From Prasinococcaceae sp. CCMP 1430 (Eukaryota; Prasinodermophyta; Palmophyllophyceae; Prasinococcales; Prasinococcaceae): a stretch of 53,157 nucleotides of DNA. Below are positions 30,859-41,800 of this stretch, one piece after another (the stretch's first letter is position 1; the number at the start of each line of letters is the position of its first letter). Below the pieces are notes generated by a model that was given only the letters and a program-made list of their open reading frames with translations, did no database searches and was not told the origin of the DNA. The stretch covers positions 500,854-554,010 of the forward strand of contig RQSC01000004.1 of assembly GCA_013416795.1 (NCBI GenBank). Reading direction: 5' to 3'. A program made the translations under genes and the position numbers.

Positions 30859-33558
30859 TCACATCGGGCAGTGGCCAATCCATTCCTCCTCTGCGGTGCG
30901 CCCTGCGCAGTCCATGCAGCAGCAGTCCTTCGCGATGAGGCAGTGCTCGTCACAGTAGCACGTGACGCCTTTGTACTTCTGGCAGTGCGTGCACCCGGAT
31001 GGACACCACTCCTCGGGGATGGGCAAGGAATCCTCGTGGTTTGGGCAGTGCATCGCCGTGGGCTCGGATGCAGCCGCACTGTCGCGCGGGCTCGTCGGAG
31101 CGTCGGTAGGCACGAAGCGCCCGCCGGGCGCGTCGGTCGGAATCACGGGCGACTCGCTCGGCACGACGCGACCGCCGGGCGCGTCCGTCGGCGTGATCGG
31201 CGACTTGGTGGGCGGGACGACTGGTGCCTCGGTCTGGGGGTCAGTCGGGCGCCCTCCGGGCGCGTCTGTCGGAATCACGGGCGACTCGCTCGGCACGACG
31301 CGACCGCCGGGCGCGTCCGTCGGCGTGATCGGCGACTTGGTGGGCGGGACGACTGGTGCCTCGGTCTGGGGGTCAGTCGGGCGCCCTCCGGGCGCGTCTG
31401 TCGGAATCACGGGCGACTCGCTTGGCACGACGCGCCCGCCGGGCGCGTCCGTAGGCGTGATGGGCGACTTGGTTGGCGGCACGACTGGTGCTTCAGTTTG
31501 GCGGTCAGTCGGGCGCCCTCCGGGCGCGTCTGTTGGAGTAACGGGCGACTCGCTTGGCACGACGCGCCCGCCCGGCGCGTCCGTTGGTGCGGTGACGGGG
31601 GCGTCGCTCCGAGCAAGCGCAGTCGGCATGTGCGTGGGTGTGTCGATCGGAACGGGCGCCGTCGGAGCGGGCGTCGGTTTGACGAAGTCGTTTGCACCGA
31701 AAGACGTAGTTGGCCTGGGCGTGGTTGGCGCGGGCGTGGGCGCTGAGGTGATCTGGTCTTCCACGTCTGGCACTGCCTCGGGGCCCAGCGCGGGGATGCC
31801 GACGGATCCGAAATTGAGCAGATCCTCATCGATGGCGTCCAGGAAGATGTTCACCCCGTCCTCATCGCCCCCGGGCCCCGGCGCGGGCGCGGGCACGGCG
31901 GCGGCCTCCGATGGCGACTTCAGCTGTGCGTCGATGGACTCCACTGCGTGCACCGAGGCTGGAGTCGGCTCTCCCAATGCAGGGGCCGGCAGCGGCGACG
32001 GGCCTGGCGCCGGAGCGGGCAGCGGCGACGGGCCTGGCGCCGGAGCGGGCAGCGGCGACGGGCCTGGCGACGGTTGGCGACGGCGCGGGCAGCGGCGACG
32101 GGCCTGGCGCCGGCGCTGGCGCAGGCGCGGGCCCGGGCTGCGGCAGCGGCTCTCGCTCGGGCGCAGGTTGCGGGAGCGACGCGCTCGCGTCGCCCGTTCC
32201 GATCAGCGCTTCATCGATGGCGGACACCGCCTCACTTTGGTCGTCGTCGTCCGAGGCGTCGCACGTAACCGCGCACGCAGTCATTGCCGCCGCTGGCGTC
32301 GGCTGCACCGACGAATACTCGCCCGCGTCGCACTGTGGTTCCGCATCGAGGACGGGCACGAGCGACAGCATGAGCGGCTGCGTGCTCGTGCCGTACTCAA
32401 GGAAGGCGCCCGTGTCCGTTGCGATCTCCTCGCCTGCACTGTTGTCGGCCATGAACTGAAGCGCGAGCGTGTAGTTCGCGCCGTCCGAAAGCGTGACATA
32501 CGGCGCGGGCGCGAGCGCCTCGCCGATGGTGAGGCCATCCGCGCACGCGGCTGGCAGTCCCGGCATTTGCTTGTCGCCGAGCGGATTGCCGTAAGGGCAT
32601 CCGCGCGAGAAGCGGTTGGGGTCGTTCTCGGTCTCGTGGTGGGAGAGCGGGAAGATGTACGAGTAGCGCTGCGCGGGTTGGCCGTCCGCGTCGCCGGGCT
32701 GCGTGATCTCGAGCGTGACGTTGAGGGCCATGGCCACCAGCGTAGGCAGAGCCTCCGTGGGCCAGTTGGCCATGCTGATCGCGCCCATCGGCACTCGCCG
32801 CGTCTCGCGCGCGCAGTCGGCGCGCGAGCTGTGCGAGCGCGCCGAGGGGGCGCGAACGCCCGGCAGCGCCGTCTGCGCAGAGGCGTCCGCCACCACGCGA
32901 TACGTGTTGCGCATGGAGCTACCGGCGACGGGCTGCCCCCAGGTGAGCGACGTGGCCTCCTCAGCGTTGGGCTCGTACAGAGGCGGGCTGCTGGCAGCCA
33001 TCGACAGGGGCAGCTGCACGGCCCCTAAGATGTGCGCGGAGAGCACGCGCACCTCGCCCAGGCAGCACGCGCCAAAGAGGCTGTTGTAGCCTATGAGGTC
33101 GACGGAGCCGGTACCGCCCACCAGGTCCTCGTCGATGGAGCTGGCGGCCGCAATGTCGTTGTTGGCCGGCAACACTGTTTGTGGGTTAGTGAGGGGGGGG
33201 GGATGGGGTCATGCGCGATGGGATGCACGCGTCGCGGAAGCCTGGAGTCAGCGCGCGCGGAGCGTCCTTTCAGTCTGGCCAGGCAAAGCGCGCGACGCGA
33301 TGCCCGCGACAGAGTGCAGGGATTTTCGCCAGGGGTGAATGCACAACGAGTGGTGCGAAGACACGCAAGGAGCGCGCGACGAGTAAGTAGGTGCGCACCG
33401 TGCTCCTCGGCGACGACGACGAGGCCTCCGAAAGGCACCTGCGGGGCCGCACTTTCGGCCATCGCGCGCGGCGCTGCCAGCAGGATCGCGCACGACCCGC
33501 CGGCGGCCGCCAGTGCGAACCGCGCGAACGAGGGGGTGCCATTGCCGCGCGGCGCCAT
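30859..33558 (-). CDS. Secreted protein: choice-of-anchor-K-like domain, Pro/Thr repeats, somatomedin-B-like tail; one frame break
   Basis: Two exons: 33558-33399 and 33174-30859 (donor GTGCGC, acceptor CAAACAG, phase 1). Exon 1 gives a signal peptide (FARFALAAAGGSCAILLAAP). Exon 2 begins with a beta-rich domain (TSLTWGQP, the MGAISMANW strand, NVTLEITQPG, YSYIFPLSHHETENDP, NYTLALQF). This matches the order of the choice-of-anchor-K domain known mostly from bacterial, notably cyanobacterial, surface proteins. Next come Pro/Ala repeats (PGPSPLPAPA), then about 3.5 copies of a 44-residue Thr/Pro unit (PTDAPGGRVVPSESP ... EAPVVPPTKSP), and finally a Cys-rich tail (CYCDEHCLIAKDCCCMDC) like a somatomedin B fold. 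The summed exon length is one over a multiple of three: the frame changes inside the Pro/Ala repeats at about 32070. A cell-surface or scale/matrix role is only a guess. Confidence 0.7.
31141..31590 (-). repeat. 132-bp tandem repeat, about 3.5 copies, in frame
   Basis: Units begin near 31141, 31273, 31405 and 31537. The first two appear identical base for base, the third has diverged, and the fourth is partial. Each encodes 44 residues of a Thr/Pro/Val-rich spacer, so copy-number change keeps the frame. Confidence 0.85.
31981..32160 (-). repeat. 30-bp Pro/Ala-coding tandem repeat with frame disruption
   Basis: Repeats of about 30 bp encode PGPSPLPAPA. One copy (about 32060-32085) differs and shifts the reading phase between the N- and C-terminal halves of the secreted protein. 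Confidence 0.6.
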
Positions 33559-34927
33559 TGCCGCCGCCTCTCGCCCGTGTCCCTCCTGATGCTTCGACGC
33601 CCTCCTCCTCCGTGCGCGAGCGGAGGCGCCGCCGCCGTGCTCGTTCAATCGCTGCCGCCAACCGACGCAGTGTGTGGCGGCGCGCGCTGCCGCGCGCTGT
33701 CTGCCCGTCGCGCGCGGTGTGGCAGGGCGCGCGCCGCTCGGCACCCGGTGGCGGCGCGCAGCCCCATCCCCCTTTCCCACCCCGTCCCGTGCNNNNNNNN
33801 NNNNNNNNNNNNNNNNNNNNNNNNNNNNNNNNNNNNNNNNNNNNNNNNNNNNNNNNNNNNNNNNNNNNNNNNNNNNNNNNNNNNNNNNNNNNNNNNNNNN
33901 NNNNNNNNNNNNNNNNNNNNNNNNNNNNNNNNNNNNNNNNNNNNNNNNNNNNNNNNNNNNNNNNNGCCGGGCTGCCGCCGCGACTGCGGCCCGCTCCGCG
34001 CGGCGGGGGGAGGCGCCAACCCGTCCCCCGAGGCGCCCGGGGCCGCGCACACGCACGCGAATTTTGCGAATCGCGTCTGATTGTCTCCCGTGGTCAGATA
34101 TGACATCATTTCATAATAGGTTACGATGTGGTTGGCGGCGGTGGCGCCGGCGCGTCGTCGAAGGACTGAATCGGCGATTCGGGGCGAATCGGCGCGATCG
34201 AAGCACGGTCGTCCTCACACCACACAACCTCACCGACAATTTCTGATCCCGCTCCTCGGAGGAGTGTCCGGGCGCGCGGGGTTTGGAATGAGTGGCGTCG
34301 CAAAGAGGCGGACTCTTTTCCTGCGATGCGCTCGGATCGGACGCCCCCACGCCTCGAGAGCGCCTCGATCGAGCCGCTCGATCACAGCGCAGGCATCGAT
34401 GAATGCGTGCACACACGAGATCTGATAGTGCTGGTTGTGGAGTACTGTAATGTAATTGGACGCGACTGGTCCTGTGATTGGACACGTGTACGAACGTCGA
34501 GGCTTCCAGGTGGCACGCACGTGGATGCGCCTGCGGTCACTTCACCAATGCCTGGAACCCATTCTGGTGCCTACCATGGATATATACATATCACTCTAGA
34601 ACTACAGTACTTTTGAGTCCCTTATCACTTTGTGGGATGGGTAGTGCGGCGTCATCCCGTGGCCGGTGGGACCGCCGCTGGCCACTCGACGCAGGCACTC
34701 GTTTGGGAGGCCACGTGCCTGACTCGCGCCCTGCGGGGGTGGCGCGACTCTGCGTGCGACGAGCACCTGCCCACCGCCTGGCCGCCGCGGGGCGAGGCAC
34801 GGCGCCAGGCGAAGGGAGGGGGTGGCAGTGGGAGATGGCATCCGCGGCGCAGACGCGCGGCGCGCCCCTCATGGCTGCGCTCGGCGCGCGGCGCCATGGA
34901 GGAGCCTCCCGCCGCGCATGGCGTGCC
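33559..34927. other. Intergenic region with a 173-base assembly gap
   Basis: It holds the gap of N (33793-33965) and, from about 34080 to 34630, an AT-richer island with TATATACATATC near 34578. No convincing gene or repeat is seen. The island precedes the FAD monooxygenase by about 350 bp and may include its promoter. A short minus-strand frame (34230-34520) is not recognisable. Confidence 0.4.
33793..33965. other. Assembly gap (173 N)
   Basis: A run of unknown bases between the secreted repeat-protein gene and the FAD monooxygenase gene. Confidence 0.99.
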
Positions 34928-36245
34928 ATGGCGAGGGCGGCGAAGACGCCGCACGCGGCCGTTCGGCGCGGGCCCGGCGGGGCTGGCCGCGGCGCTCGCG
35001 CTGCGGCGCGCGGGCCTCAGCGTGGCTGTGTACGAACGTGCCTCGCGTCTCGACAGGAGCGCCGGCACGGGCGTCGCGATCTGGCCCAACGGCACGAGGG
35101 CACTCACCCTGCTCGATGCACGCGCATCCGCGCAGCTCGAGCGCGACGGATGCGAGCTCACCGGCGTGCTCGCGCCAGGTATGGAGACTGTGCCTTTCCC
35201 GGTGCGCGCGATGCATGGTGGCGCCCCTGCTGTGATGGTGCAGTGGTCAGCGCTGCAGCGTCTGCTGTTGGAGCGCTGCAGTTGCGGCTCCGATGGAGGC
35301 GATGTTCGATCCCGGCCAGTGTCTGTGACGCTGGGCGCGGAGGTGGCAAGTATCGAAGCGCTCCCTGACGACAGCGTGGCCTTGCTAGGCGCGTCGGGTG
35401 ACTCGCTCGGCACCGCCGACATCGTCGTGGGCGCCGATGGGATCCGCTCGCGCGTGCGCGCGGCGGCGGGCTGTCATGCGGAGGTGCTTGACGGCGGGAG
35501 GAGGCTGGTGCGCTCTGTGGTACCGCGCGCGAAGCTCAGCGGCGCCGCTGCCAAGTTTCCGCGCGGGACCAGCGCCTTGTGGGGAGGCAAGGAGAGCGGC
35601 GCCACCTTATGTCTCATGGACGTCGGGCAAGACTGCTTTTACTGGGCCGCGGGCTTGCTCGATGGCTCAGACGTGTCAGCGGCGGCGAATGACGTGCGTG
35701 CCCTCGCTGAGAGCGTCGCATCTGAGGCGGAGGCATCTGGTGAGGGACTTGGGCCCATCATGGGTGAGATTGTGCGTGATGCTGTGGCCGCGACGCAGCA
35801 CGTTTACGACAACCGCAGCCTTAGCATCCCGCCTCAATTCGACTCGCCTTGGGAAGCGTCGGCCGGCGGCGCGATCACGCTCTGCGGCGATGCCATGCAC
35901 GCTGTGGTGCCCAGCGTCGGCCATGGCGCCTGTCTGGCCCTGGAGGACGCCGTGGTCCTCGGTCGCCATGTGGCTGTCGCCGTTAGGAACGGCGGCTCAG
36001 CGGCGGATTTAAGGGCGGCACTGCGTGCGTACGAATCGGCGCGTCTGCCGCGCACCGCACAGGCTCAGATACACAGCTGGAAGCAGGGCGAGAAGTCGTA
36101 TGGCCGTGCGGGAGACGAATTTGATTCGATGGCACGTGACCTAAGCGAGTATGGCCCGGGCCTTGAGGGTGTACAAAACTGGCTGCTGCAGTGGGACGGC
36201 CAGGGTGATGGCGAGCTCAGCAATGCTGCGTTTGGCGACGAGTGA
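34928..36245 (+). CDS. FAD-dependent monooxygenase (PHBH/UbiH fold), frameshift near the start
   Basis: A flavoprotein hydroxylase or epoxidase-type enzyme. From 34965 the frame has GAGPAGLAAALALRRAGLS (dinucleotide-binding loop), VVGADGIRSRVR (DG motif), and TLCGDAMHAVVPSVGHGACL (GD motif contacting the FAD ribityl chain), with a C-terminal helix. The first beta strand, expected as AVVGAGPAG, is split. MARAAKTPHAAV starts at the ATG at 34928 in one phase and GAGPAG continues in another, with a single C (34964) between. Loss of two bases explains it best, whether a sequencing error, a mutation, or less likely a tiny intron. Relatives include salicylate and ubiquinone hydroxylases and zeaxanthin epoxidase, so the substrate is undecided. 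The frame ends with TGA at 36245. Confidence 0.8.
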
Positions 36246-36364
36246 TGCAGGCGTCACTTCGAAGTAGATGGAGCGCGCGACTTAATGGCGTCTAATGTGT
36301 GCTGTATGTGCACGCACGACTATGTCCACGATCCTCGTTCGTCCCCCCACGCGAGCGCGTGACG

Positions 36365-38548
36365 CTACGCGTCCTCGGCGCCGCTGCCGCTCGCGCCGCC
36401 CTCAGAGGCGTTGTCCGCTCCGTCCTCGGCACCGCTGCTCGCGCCGTCGTCCGAGTCGTCGTCGGGTCCGTACTGGATGTATCCCATGTCGATCAGGTGC
36501 TGGATGATCTGCCCGACCTCGATGCCTCCGCCTCCCGCCGGGCCGTCGCCGTCGCTGTCGCTCAGATCACCGTCGCCATAATCGCTGTCGCTTCGACCGC
36601 TGCTCTCAGCGTCGCCCGCGCCCGAATCCACGCCGAAGGCGCCGCACCAGTCGGGGACGCGCGCCCGCGTGAGCTCCCTGTACTCCCTTCGCCTGTCATT
36701 GGGCGTGTCGAGCGGCGCGAGCTCCGCCAGCATGGTGTCCCCCATCGCGCGCAGATCGTACGCCCAGCCGCCGAAGAGCACCAACCGGTGGCCGCCCAGG
36801 AGCGCGAGCGCCGGCGACAGGCGCGGGTGCACCGCCTGCGGGGCGGGCCGCTCGTCGTGAGGCGGCTCCTTGGCGAGCACGGCGTTCTCTACAGCGCACA
36901 CGCGGCAGGCGACCTCCAGTCCTTCGCCCACGCCAAGGGCGGCGCCGATTCGAAACTCGAGCACGTGCACGCGCCCGGACGATTCGAGGCCGCCGCCGAC
37001 GAGCAGCATGCGCGCGCGTTCGCCACCGTCGGGTTGTGCGCACGGCAGTTGCACGGCCGCGTGGCATCGCCCGCCGACACGAGGAGGCAGCTGGCGCTCG
37101 GCGTTCGGGCCAATACTGGCGGGGTGCCAGCGGCTCTCGGCCAGGTCAAAAAGCCACGCGTCGTGCAGGTCGCCGCCCTCGCGGAGCAGGTCGCCGCCGT
37201 TTCCCCCTCCCACCAATAATACCCGTCCCGAGGACGTCACGCACATGCTGTGGCCGAAGCGCGCAGGCGGGACCTCCCCGACCACCTCGCTGCCCGCGTC
37301 GCCCACCAGTCGCCTCCACTGCCACACGCCGCTCTCCGCCCCGACGTCCAGCGCCCACAGGTCGTTGCACGCGAGGCTCGCGCCCTCGGCGATGCCACCG
37401 CTCACGTACATGACCCTTCCGATGTCGTCGGCGCACGCGGCGTGGTAGCCGCGCGCCGGCGGCCAGCCGTGCACCTCGTCGGGACGCGCGCAGATCTCGA
37501 AGAACTCAAGCGGATAGTGCGACAGGGAGGCGTGCTGCCCACCTGCCGGCGGGGGTGGCGGGGCGTGGCTCTCCGTCGCCCAGCGCAGCGCTTCGAGGTC
37601 ATCGACCTCCCCCGAATACCCGCCGCCCCGCATGCCGCCGAATCGAACGACGACACTCGAGCCATCTGCGAGGCGCAGCGTCACGGCACTGTGGCCATAC
37701 ACGTTGCGCGGGGTGACGGCATTGGCATTGCCCCTCTGCGGTAGGGTCACTTGGTGCCACGCTCGCTCGAACTCCCGGTGCCTGCCTGGCGTGGGCGCAG
37801 CGCGGCGAAGGTCGAGGACGTGCACGTCCGCGCGGATGCCGAAGTCAGTGAAGCCGCCGAGAACGACGGCGACGCCGTCGAGATTCACGGCGGCGTGGCC
37901 CTCTCGCCGGGAAGGCGTCTGGCCGCCTGCCGCCCTCGCGCCGCTCTGGCAGGAGCGAGGGCGGTGCCAGCGCGCACGAATGCCGCCCGCGTCGCGCAGC
38001 GCGTCGCCGCGGCGGCACAGCTCGATCCACGGCGCGCTTTCGGCAGCGCTCTGGAATGCACCCCCTGCCTCGCCCTCGGGGCGTTCGGCGCCGCCTGCCT
38101 CCGCCACCGAGCGCGCGGCCGTGGCACGCATCTCCTCTGGAAGCCACGCGAACTGCAGGTCAGCGCAGCGCTCCCACAGCCGCGCGTCGCCCGCCGCGTC
38201 GCGCCCCCGCGTGCACGTCGCTGCGAACGCGCCCACGGTGCCGCGGTCGCGCGCGCCATCACCGCCGAAGCGCTCGCCCCCCTCCCTGGCGCCCTGGCTG
38301 GCTGGCGGGCGCCACTGTGGCGCCGTGCCGCACTGCGGCCCCCCCGAGCGCGCCGCCAACGCCAACGACACAACACCCAGCGCCCGGCAAAACAAAACCA
38401 AAGCCGCCAATCCAAGCGGTACGCACCACCGCACATCAAAATGAAAGCTTTCATCGCCCGCCGGGGGAGACACTACTGCTCTCCCGTTGGCGGGTTCCCT
38501 GCGCGACCAAAGGGGCGCCGAACGCGGAACAGCGCCCGGCGTCGGCAT
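36365..38548 (-). CDS. F-box-like Kelch-repeat protein
   Basis: A 727-residue frame from the ATG at 38548. Near the N-terminus GAFAATCTRGRDAAGDARLW looks like the second half of an F-box, the motif that links substrate receptors to SCF ubiquitin ligases. Then come five or six Kelch blades, recognisable by GHAAVNLDGVAVVLGGF, GHSAVTLRL..VRFGGM, GYHAACADDIGRVMYVSGG, GHSMCVTSSGRVLLVGGG, CHAAVQL..MLLVGGG and HRLVLFGGWAYD. The C-terminus is acidic and Gly/Ser-rich (SDSDYGDGDLSDSDGDG and similar). The stretch before the F-box (CVPLGLAALVLFCRALGV) is hydrophobic. It could be the first F-box helix or a membrane segment, so the true start is uncertain. The stop is about 120 bp from the converging monooxygenase gene. 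Confidence 0.78.
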   Translation of the reverse strand: MPTPGAVPRSAPLWSRREPANGRAVVSPPAGDESFHFDVRWCVPLGLAALVLFCRALGVVSLALAARSGGPQCGTAPQWRPPASQGAREGGERFGGDGARDRGTVGAFAATCTRGRDAAGDARLWERCADLQFAWLPEEMRATAARSVAEAGGAERPEGEAGGAFQSAAESAPWIELCRRGDALRDAGGIRARWHRPRSCQSGARAAGGQTPSRREGHAAVNLDGVAVVLGGFTDFGIRADVHVLDLRRAAPTPGRHREFERAWHQVTLPQRGNANAVTPRNVYGHSAVTLRLADGSSVVVRFGGMRGGGYSGEVDDLEALRWATESHAPPPPPAGGQHASLSHYPLEFFEICARPDEVHGWPPARGYHAACADDIGRVMYVSGGIAEGASLACNDLWALDVGAESGVWQWRRLVGDAGSEVVGEVPPARFGHSMCVTSSGRVLLVGGGNGGDLLREGGDLHDAWLFDLAESRWHPASIGPNAERQLPPRVGGRCHAAVQLPCAQPDGGERARMLLVGGGLESSGRVHVLEFRIGAALGVGEGLEVACRVCAVENAVLAKEPPHDERPAPQAVHPRLSPALALLGGHRLVLFGGWAYDLRAMGDTMLAELAPLDTPNDRRREYRELTRARVPDWCGAFGVDSGAGDAESSGRSDSDYGDGDLSDSDGDGPAGGGGIEVGQIIQHLIDMGYIQYGPDDDSDDGASSGAEDGADNASEGGASGSGAEDA

Positions 38549-38863
38549 CGAGCGGGCGCGTGCGGCGCAGCGGCGGGACGCGGCGGGGCGCTGCGCACTG
38601 ACCCCAAGGCGCGTGGGCGCCTCCGCCTAGAGCGCGCGCACGTCCGTAGGCGGGCGCACAAGTGCGCGAGCGAGCTCGCACACGAGTCGGCCCCGGGAGT
38701 CTCAGACATGGGTCCACTGTAGGTAGATATACAACTTGTGTCCTTTAGTACATACCACACTGCGTCTTCGGCGCCTTCCGCGGCGGTGCAGCGTTCTCGC
38801 GCGAGCCAATCACGGGCCGCCATACTCGAGCGTGCCGTGCAGCGACGCTCTCGCCCCGTCGGC
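38549..38863. other. Intergenic region between tandem minus-strand genes
   Basis: About 315 bp. The part near 38710-38760 is AT-richer (GTAGATATACAAC), which fits a promoter or 3' end region. No gene is seen. Confidence 0.35.
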
Positions 38864-41800
38864 CTACGTCGCGTCGCGCGCGCGGTCATCGTCGACGGCG
38901 GTGTCGCCGCCGGTCGTCGCACTCTCGGGCGAGGTGGCTTGACGCTGTGGCGTGCGCCCGGCGGAGGCGATGCGGACCACGCTGGTCAGCGCCGTGTCCC
39001 TCGCCTCGTGCAGGTCCAGTACCACTACGAAGGCCGACGCGCAGCCCTCCTGCGTGAGCGCGAGGGTCACCGCGCTCACGTCGAAGCCCTCAGCGGTGCC
39101 TGAGGCTCCTGCGCGAGCGAGGGAATCCGCCAAAGCGAGAGCGAGAACGCGCGCGCGCGGTCAGCACCAGCTCGCGCGAGCGGCACGTTAGGGGGGTGAA
39201 GGGGTGCAAGGGGGGAAAGGGGGTATAGCCTCATCGCGCGCCGCCCACCTGCGTCGGCTCGTCTCCTCTCGGCGAGTGCCTCATCCGCTTCCCTGGGCTC
39301 CTTGTCCCCGCCCTGCGCGGCGGCCGACGCTGCCTCGGAGAGCGCCCTCTCTTCAGCAGCCTTGAGCGCGTCCTGCGACGAGATGCTCCACACCGAGTCC
39401 ACGCACGCACTCTGATCTAGGTCTGATAGCACGAAGTCGCGTATGTGCTGCGCCGTCGCCAGCGAAAACACGCGCAGAGTTGGCGGCAACGTCTGCGGCG
39501 CGTAGACGAGGTAATCCGACCCCACGCCCATGAGCTGCTCGGTGACGCAGAACACAATCCGCGGCAGTGAGATCGAGTCTGCAGCGTGCTTGCCGCGGCC
39601 TAACTTGCCATGGCGCTTCTTGCCACCTCTCCCCGCCTTGCGCCCCTTCTCTGCAGCGCGCCTCTTCGCCGCCCCGAGCATCTGCGCGTCCGCCCTTAGC
39701 TCCGCCTTCGAGCGCAGCACGTCGATGCGCGGCAGGTCGCACCGAGCCCCGTCGGCGGTCACGGTCACCGAGATAAAGCTGACGTGCGGAAACGTGCCGT
39801 GGCCAAAGTCTGGCGGGCGCACCACCGCGCCCAGCACGAGCTCATGCCCAGAGGGAGTGAGGAGCGCGCTGCACACCGTCGTGTCACCTCCCACGCACTT
39901 GAAATGCTGCTGCATGACGGCCGTGATGATGCCGTGTTGGTCCTTGCGTATCAGGTGCAGGCGCTCACCCTCGGGGAGCAATCGTTCGCGCGCAGCGTTG
40001 GACGTGCGAGGATCCTCCTTGTCGGCCACCGTGAGCAAAGAGGGACCCGTGAGTGGCAGCACCACCGCCGTCTCAGCGCCTCCTCCCTCTGGGCGCACGA
40101 GCCACTTTGCGCCGGCGCGGTCCATCTCCCTGTACACTGCCAGCTCGCCCCCGCCGCTGCCGCCGCCCACGTCGCCTTCGCCCCCCGCACTGCCCGGGCC
40201 TCCGCGCCCGCGCCGACCTTTGTTGAAGAACCGCCCTTGGCGTCCGCCGGCGCCCGCCGCCAGGCTCTTCATGTTGGCAAAGCCATCGCGTGCTTCTAGC
40301 AGGCGTCGCTCGGCGTCCTGTGCGATTGTCCTTGCAGAGTCGAATGCGGCCTGCGCAGCTTTGAGCTCTGACTGCTCGCCTCCTTGGTCTGCCACGGCCT
40401 GCTCGTCTCGCGCGCTTGCCTTCCTCGCCGCCTTGAGCCTATTGCGCGCCTTCTTGAGCCTTCTCTCCGCCGCCCTGTGTTCTGCCTCCGCCACGTCGAT
40501 GTCAGACGCGGCGGCGACGTTGGGGTAGACGGTGCGAGGGGCATGCACAGGCGCGAGGGTTTCCAGCCGACGTGGTAAGCGCCACACGGCCGAGGGAGAG
40601 TACCATCCAAATCCAGTGCGCGCGGCGTCCCCCTGTGGCCATACGACCACCACGCCGTCCATGTCCACCGAGACCATGCACGCGCTGTCGGGTAGGAAGC
40701 CAATGTACACGACGTAGGCGTTGTGTGCGCGGTAGACGCTCGCAGCGTGCGCGGTGTCGTTGAGCTCAAGCGTCGGGAGCATGGTGTCCACCTCAGCCTG
40801 CGACAGGACCTTGCCCGCGCCGTGCCCGCTGCCGTGCGCGGCCAAGCTCCCGCGCATGAGATCAGTCTCGCGCTCCCGCTCACGCACGGCCTCTGCGTCC
40901 CCATCATGAATCTTGCCCAGCGCGTCGGTGAGCAGCTGTTCCGTGCCATCCTTTGCACCCACGCACAGGCGCACGATGTCGCCGTTGAGCGCCGCCACAA
41001 CGACGTACGGCTGCGTGGCGACCACGCTGAAGGATGGGTGGAAGCAAGGGGGCGTGCGCACGTACGAAATCGCACCGTGCAGCGCGCCTCTCACTTCGCC
41101 GTCAGCCCCCTCGTCCTCGCCGCCAAGCCGCCCCCTGCCCTCAGGAACCTCAGAGTACACGTCCGCCTCGTCGGCGATGCTCATCTCGTAGTCTGCCTCA
41201 TCAATTGCGTCTGGCAGGGCCTGATCGGGAGGCAGCGTGGTGGGGGGCGCAAGGCGCGTGGCGACGCCCATCGCGCTGCGCTTGCCGGTGACGCCGGTGG
41301 CCACGGAGAGTCCCGCGTCCGATGCGCCGTCTCCCACATGGCCGTCGGCGAGCGACCAGCCTGCTTCAGAGCGGCCGCTGGTCGGCACGGCGGCGGCGGC
41401 GGCGACCTTGTTGGCCTTCCTCGCCCGAAGGCCGCCGAAGAAGCCGCCCGAGGTTTTGGGCGCGGGTGGTTTCGGCGGCCTCCTCGCGCCCCCGCCCGCC
41501 TCTCGCCGTTCCCTCATTCTCTGTGCCTCTTTCGCCGCCTGAGCCGAGCTCTCGAACCTGCCCTTGATTCCAAAAGCATGCTTCATCTTCTTGAGCCGCT
41601 GCTCGATCTGCATCTGCTTGATCTCCCTCAGGCGCTGCTTGGCCGCGCCGTCCTTCACGGCCTCGACGATCTCGTTGGCGCCCTTGATGCCCGGCGATAT
41701 CGACGTCGAGGGGATCTGCGTGACGCGCACGGTGCTCGTGAGCGCCATGAGGCCGAGGGCATAGCTCTCGTCGCCGAAGTGTTCGGCCTTGGCGCCTTTG

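Noticed and set aside
31141-31590. CRISPR-like array
   Set aside because: The repeats are contiguous 132-bp in-frame coding units without spacers, in a spliced eukaryotic gene.
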